Source: Pachypanchax playfairii (Eukaryota; Chordata; Actinopteri; Cyprinodontiformes; Aplocheilidae). From it: a stretch of DNA of 64,000 bases. Position numbers and translations under genes: made by a program. Of the stretch, positions 59,841 to 64,000 are shown in pieces. The DNA is taken from NCBI GenBank assembly GCA_006937955.1, contig SSNP01000029.1, positions 2,455,182-2,519,181 of the forward strand, written 5' to 3'. Every line of letters starts with the position of its first letter. Position 1 is the stretch's first letter. The notes under the pieces were generated by a model. That model had not been told where the DNA came from. It did not search any database and was given only the letters and a program-made list of their open reading frames with translations.

Positions 59841-60509
59841 TAACTGCAAGATGGATTCTCAAGAGATTTGGGGTTTACCAAACCCACGAAAATCCATCTT
59901 GAGCTTCTCCAGCTAAAACCGTCTTCAAAAAATGTTTGGACCAATCATGTGTTAGCATTGTGCTTTGGGGCGGGTGGCCAGGCAGGCAAAGCAAAACAAA
60001 CATGGCTGTGCTGGTGGATGTACGCATACAAGCAGCTATTGAATCTGTTTTAGTACTAGAGACAATTTCTTCATTGAAAAATAAGCAAATGTAAGAACTT
60101 TGGACATTTCTTGGTGGTAACAATATATATGTTTTTACTTCTGCCTACCTCCCTTTCAAAAAAGAATTGTAATGACAAAAAAGTGAACGTGAAGAAAATT
60201 TTATGTTTGAAATAAATAAATGAACGAATGAACAAACGAATGTCCAAAAAAGAAAAAAATAACTGTGTTGTGCTTTTCTTGGTGGTAACGATGTGTGTGC
60301 TTTACTCCCGACTGGATTTGCAAGAGCTTGATTTACTGTGATTGACTAAAGACAAATCATGATAGGGCAAACTCCTGCTGGTGCGTCCTCCAATCAGCTT
60401 AAAATGTGATGTCCCTCCCTTTCCGACACTTTCGGATGGAGCAGTTCCAGATCTATGTGTAGCACCGACTGGACAATGGACTACACATAAATATGACAGA
60501 GCCAGGTTA
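59841..60509 (-). mobile_element. MITE family B, copy 2, with secondary insertion
   Basis: It is the inverted homologue of 4766-5271. Shared blocks include GATTTACTGTGATTG, GGTGCGTCCTCCAATCAGCT and GTGCTTTGGGGCGGGT. Its minus-strand end starts TAACCTGGCTCTG. Flanking 9-mers ACATTTTCA and AAACTTTCA agree at 7 of 9, fitting a decayed target duplication. An extra ~150 bp (60122-60274) ending in AAATGAACG-type simple repeats is flanked by the direct repeat TTTCTTGGTGGTAAC (60107-60121 and 60275-60289) and is absent from copy 1. Confidence 0.72.
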
Positions 60510-61297
60510 AAACTTTCACTGAGGCACCTCTGAATTGAGTTCCCATTGCCGCATGTTCTGTTGTCCGAGTTTTCATTGAAATTGTAGAAAATTAGATGAC
60601 CATAGAGTATTTTGTCTTTATAATGTGATCACTTGAATATTTTGTTCTACTTGGTTATGCATTCAGAGGAAGGTGTTTTTCATGTAAAACTGTTGAATTA
60701 AAATACATAAGTTACCGTTTATACAGTCGTACCTATTTACAGAGCTAACCATTAGGGGGAAAGTTCAGTTGAAGTAAAAGTGTAGGAGTACTTTAAAAAA
60801 GTGTCTTTGGTGCAGTAGACAGCTGTCAGAGTGATCCCGGTGTGGAGAATCAGGGTGAAAATCTCAGGGGAGACAAGCTAACAGAGTAAGAATTAAATAG
60901 AATATGTTATTGTAGTTTAAAACAAGTCATACCTTTAACAAAATCTGGGTCAGTTAAAGTGCTACAATATTTTTTTTAAGACTTTATTATAAATGCATTT
61001 AATATATCATTTTTTTTACTGTCAAATTCTGCTGCAGATCAGTTGTGATTTAGATAAATGATTCTAAATGCCACCATAATGTGATTTTTTTTTTTTTCTG
61101 GAGTGATAAGAAGGTGTCTGAACATAAACCTGATCATAAAAAAGAGCAAGTTTTAGTTAGAGAGATGGACTCATGTTTTCAGTGAGACAGTATATTCAGC
61201 AACATTATTACTTCAGATAAGAAAATACATTTTTGAGTTAAAATTATTTTTAAGAGGGTTAATTTTTTTTTTTCATGTCTTTCAAGATAAAAAGTAA
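60510..61297. other. Intronic stretch, nothing recognised
   Basis: AT-rich grm4 intron sequence between two transposon relics, with several long T runs. Confidence 0.45.
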
Positions 61298-62420
61298 ACT
61301 GCAGTACGGTGTCCATCCTCGGAGCAAAGACAAAAAGTTTCATGTTTCAGGCAAAACAGCCTCTGACATCAGAGTTTGCATCAAAAAAACATTTGATCTC
61401 AGGAAAACAGATGTCAGACCAAACAACATACGACTTAATGGACTGGTACAAAATGGACTCAGTCTGTTTGGTCTGAGTTCATTTAGTCTGATTGGTCTGA
61501 GTGTGTTTGGTCTGAAACTATTTGGTCCAAATACATTTACACTGACACAGTTTGCTGAAACGCTGTTTAGTCTGAGGCCATTTGGTCTGACCCCTGCTTT
61601 CCATTGGATGCGTGAGCAGCGCACAACGTTAGTGACGCGTAATACGCAGCTGATAGCCACCAATAAAGCCAATCAGACCCTTTCCACTGAGTGCGCATGA
61701 GACACGTCCCAGAAATGTAGTGTTACGAGCATTACGCAGCAGTTCTATTTTTTACGCGGTACGCTTCGAAAACGCGTCAAGTTCAGCAGTTTAGTTTGGA
61801 TCAGACAGGAAATCACGCATCTGCACCCGGAAGTTTCAGAATAAAAGGGCACGTGCGGATTTCAGTTTGCGAGACTACAAGAAAGTACAGTACCTGTGAC
61901 GGTTTTGAAGTCCGGAGGTGGTGTGAAAATAAGCCACATACCTTCTGGGTACGTGTTGTTGTCTTTCTCCTTGCTTGTTGTTGTGAGTACTCTGACGAAA
62001 TCACGCGCGTTTTGGTTATTCTCATGAGATTGCGTGATCTTCCAGGACCAGCTGGATGTGACGCTACGCGAGTGATTTACGCATGTGAAGCACTCCAGGT
62101 AGGAAGGGATGCGCTGCTGATTGCGCGAGCAAAACGTTGCGCACTGCCGACGCGTCCAGTGGAAAAGAGCCTTGAGTCTATTTAGTCTACGTTGGTTTGG
62201 CCTGCGTTCATTTTGTCTGATGTTGTTTGATTCGAGTCCATTTGGATGGAGTTGGTTTCTGCTGAGGCAGTATGATCTGAGTCCATTTGGTAGGACAGCT
62301 GTTTTTCTGAGATCTGAAGCTTTTTGGCGCAATGTCTGATATATGAGGCCGCTTTGCCTGAAACATAAAGTTGTTTTACTTTGGTCAGTGGATGTCCAAA
62401 AAGGGACGACATACTGCAGT
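61298..62420. mobile_element. Foldback element with 15-nt tandem-array loop
   Basis: The outer ~165 bases on each side are inverted copies. The left starts ACTGCAGTACGGTGTCC and the reverse-complemented right starts ACTGCAGTATGTCGTCC. Both continue through ATGTTTCAGGCAAA, GATCTCAG and TGGACTCAG. Inside lies a degenerate tandem array of 15-base units of the type TTTGGTCTGAGTCCA, seen at 61455-61593 and again in the same orientation at 62175-62310. A nested MITE (about 61594-62172) splits the array. The periodic open frames in this region, with 5-residue repeats on both strands, come from the 15-base periodicity and are not genes. Confidence 0.72.
61594..62172. mobile_element. CpG-rich MITE nested in the foldback array
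   Basis: The left end CTTTCCATTGGATGCGT pairs with CTTTTCCACTGGACGCGT at the reverse-complemented right end. The interior is unusually rich in ACGC, GCGC and ACGCG motifs compared with the AT-rich intron. The 15-base array resumes on the far side. Target duplication was not resolved, so the superfamily is open. Confidence 0.65.
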
Positions 62421-63383
62421 CTTATATGTACACCAAACCCTTTATGTCAAGTAAACTGAACACATGTATCTGTTTAACAGGACAAAAAAAACTAAAGACA
62501 TGGAGGAAATTACTACATACATGTTTTCACATTTTAACCAGCTCATATTTATATATCTGGGTGGCTGTTTACTTAAACAGGGAAAAAACATAAACAAAAG
62601 AAGGAAAACTCTTCCGTCGTTTTTATGTTAAAGTCTGGCTGGCCATATTTTTTACACGTCAAAAACTGTTAATGCATAAATTTGGTCTTTGATGTTTCTG
62701 TCTCTTCTGTAGCATGATATGCCAGTACAAACTTATCCAAAGCCTTCTTTTTCACACATTTGTGTTGCTGACAATCTAATGACTGCTATTAAGTTTGTTG
62801 CTGTGCAGAGCCTATCCTAATGCGTCTGCCGCAATTTGACTTTTCTTCTCTCTGCTTGTAAATGTACATCTTTGTTGCATGACCTCAAAATTAGCACATG
62901 TAAGAGGTAATTTTTGATTCGCTTTCAGCTGGCAACAACATCAACAGCTACGGTAATTTCACCCTACTTCACAAGCATGTATTATCTGTGTTTGTTTGCA
63001 AGAATATGCAGTGATTGCTGACTCAGTATTCCCATTTGGTGAAGTTAAATCAAACACATGCATGGGAGTACGAGAAGAGAAATCATATCCAAGCAAACTT
63101 GAGCTGATTGATTTATCCTCACAAGCCTTTATTTATCCTACAAGCCTTGAAATCCCCCTCAGTGGAGCACAAAGCCCATCAGCTTATGATAAATAGAGGC
63201 AGCATCCACAAACATAAGTGGGTGATACTACACAAAAAACATGATTGAGTGTTACAATCAGTCGACAAACGCTAAAAAAAAAAAACTACAAATAAGTTCC
63301 AAGACACGCACAAGCACATTAGCTGCCTTTCTTCTGGCACAGATATTAAGACAAAACTATCACAAGAATTGGGCAAACGTTAC
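62421..63383. other. Intronic stretch, nothing recognised
   Basis: AT-rich intron sequence up to the donor of the transmembrane exon. Short open frames here have no recognisable motifs. Confidence 0.45.
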
Positions 63384-64000
63384 CTTTTCTGCTGATTGTG
63401 AAGTTCCAAAGAAGATGGGGATGAAGGCTAACCATACGATGCAGGTGGTGTACATGGTGAAGCCAATGGGCTTGGCCTCATTGAACGTCTCAGGAACTCC
63501 TCGCGTTTTGATGGCATAAACTGTGCAGGTGACCATCAGCAGCATACTATAACCCAGCAGACAGATGAGAGACAGGTCTGAGATATCACACTTGAGGACA
63601 CCTCGGGCCATTTCAGGATTGGCTGTGCGCTGGTCCGCATAGTCAATAATAGCTTGTGATGGATCAACACCAAACCAAATGCACACGCCGAGTAGCTGCA
63701 CTGATATCAGGCTGAATGTGATAACTAACTGGGAGGCTGGGGAGATGAATCGAGGGGCACTGACTGACATTTTACCCTGTTCAAAAATCCTGTAGATACG
63801 ATTTGTCTTGGTGAGCAGTGCAGCGTAGCTTATACTCATGCCCAGACCGAGAAAAATCCTTCGCAGGGAGCAAACAACCACGTCAGGGGTGGAGATCATG
63901 AGGAATGTTGTGGCATAGCACAGGAAGATACCTGTTAGTAGCACATAGCTCAGTTCTCTACCTGAGGCCTTAACAATGGGAGTGTCATTGTAACGCACAA
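63384..64000 (-). CDS. grm4: grm4 exon: transmembrane domain TM2-TM6 (partial, runs off window)
   Basis: This exon encodes 205 codons of the seven-helix domain of a class C GPCR, a presynaptic Gi/o-coupled glutamate receptor. Visible in order: TM2 (ELSYVLLTGIFLCYATTFL), TM3 beginning at the conserved Cys of VCSLRRIFLGLG, the second intracellular loop with KTNRIYRIFEQGK and APRFISPASQ, TM4 (ITFSLISVQLLGVCIWF), the second extracellular loop with a Cys in GVLKCDISD, TM5 (LICLLGYSMLLMVTCTVYAI), the G-protein contact loop KTRGVPETFNEAK and TM6 (TTCIVWLAFIPIFFGT). It ends SAEK at the donor AAAG|GTAACG in phase 0. The exon continues beyond 64000, so the valine codon at 63998 is internal and not a start. 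Group III is certain; grm4 rather than a paralogue rests mainly on the next exon. Confidence 0.95.

Larger units (their letters stand above)
56958..63383 (-). other. grm4 intron (6,426 bp), transposon-rich
   Basis: It extends from the donor AAAG|GTAACG to the acceptor CTTCTTCAG. It holds a TTAA MITE (57842-58386), MITE family B copy 2 (59841-60509) and a foldback element with a nested MITE (61298-62420). No other exon of grm4 is expected between these two exons because the phases and the protein are continuous. Confidence 0.88.

Noticed and set aside
61275..62339. Several long open frames with 5-residue repeats on both strands
   Set aside because: The period comes from the 15-base tandem array of the foldback element, not from a repeat protein.
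63360..63998. Treating the receptor open frame as a gene starting at 63998
   Set aside because: The first codon is an internal valine of the receptor, the frame is open to the window edge, and the last seven residues before the stop are intronic.
1..64000. CRISPR arrays, bacterial operons or phage modules
   Set aside because: The only direct-repeat arrays are microsatellites and the 15-base minisatellite; the genome context is clearly vertebrate.

Overview
The window looks like nuclear DNA of a ray-finned (teleost) fish. It is intron-rich and AT-rich, carries one recognisable vertebrate gene, and holds the usual teleost transposon mix: Tc1, hAT, PIF/Harbinger, TTAA-target MITEs, L2-type LINE, tRNA-derived SINEs and a Gmr1-type LTR retrotransposon. 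The species cannot be told from the sequence.

The host gene is the 3' part of a group III metabotropic glutamate receptor on the minus strand, best matched to grm4. Three consecutive coding exons are present. The transmembrane exon is 63384-64000 and continues past the window edge. The TM7/C-tail exon is 56711-56957. The last coding piece, 52885-52934, is only 50 bases. Splice phases agree, and the spliced tail ends in NHAI followed by a stop. The 6.4 kb and 3.8 kb introns are filled with transposon relics.

Downstream of grm4 (about 1-52800) no host gene can be assigned with confidence. Landmarks from left to right: a 45-base poly-G start; degenerate TTAGGG-like repeats (1.2 kb); a 506 bp MITE with a perfect 9-bp target duplication (4766-5271); a TIR element (6222-6852); a TTAA MITE (8682-9286); a 5'-truncated L2-type LINE with an inverted 5' end (11864-13250); a three-level nested insertion (14182-20789), where a MITE is split by a Gmr1-like Ty3/gypsy element that is itself split by a hAT derivative; a PIF/Harbinger relic (21699-22862); a roughly 10 kb stretch with nothing I can name; Tc1 relics and a second TTAA MITE (33.3-35.5 kb); a hAT-like MITE (37485-38051); a complete Tc1 element with an open transposase and matching 200-bp TIRs (38426-40027); and several SINEs, a truncated LINE with 16-bp target duplication, and small foldback elements (41-50 kb).

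The most informative features are these. The Gmr1-like element has integrase upstream of reverse transcriptase and a SCAN-like gag segment. The Tc1 copy appears recent. A foldback element in the grm4 intron has a loop made of a 15-nt tandem array. Two MITE families occur in several copies inside this single window. No CRISPR array, bacterial operon, or confident RNA gene was seen.
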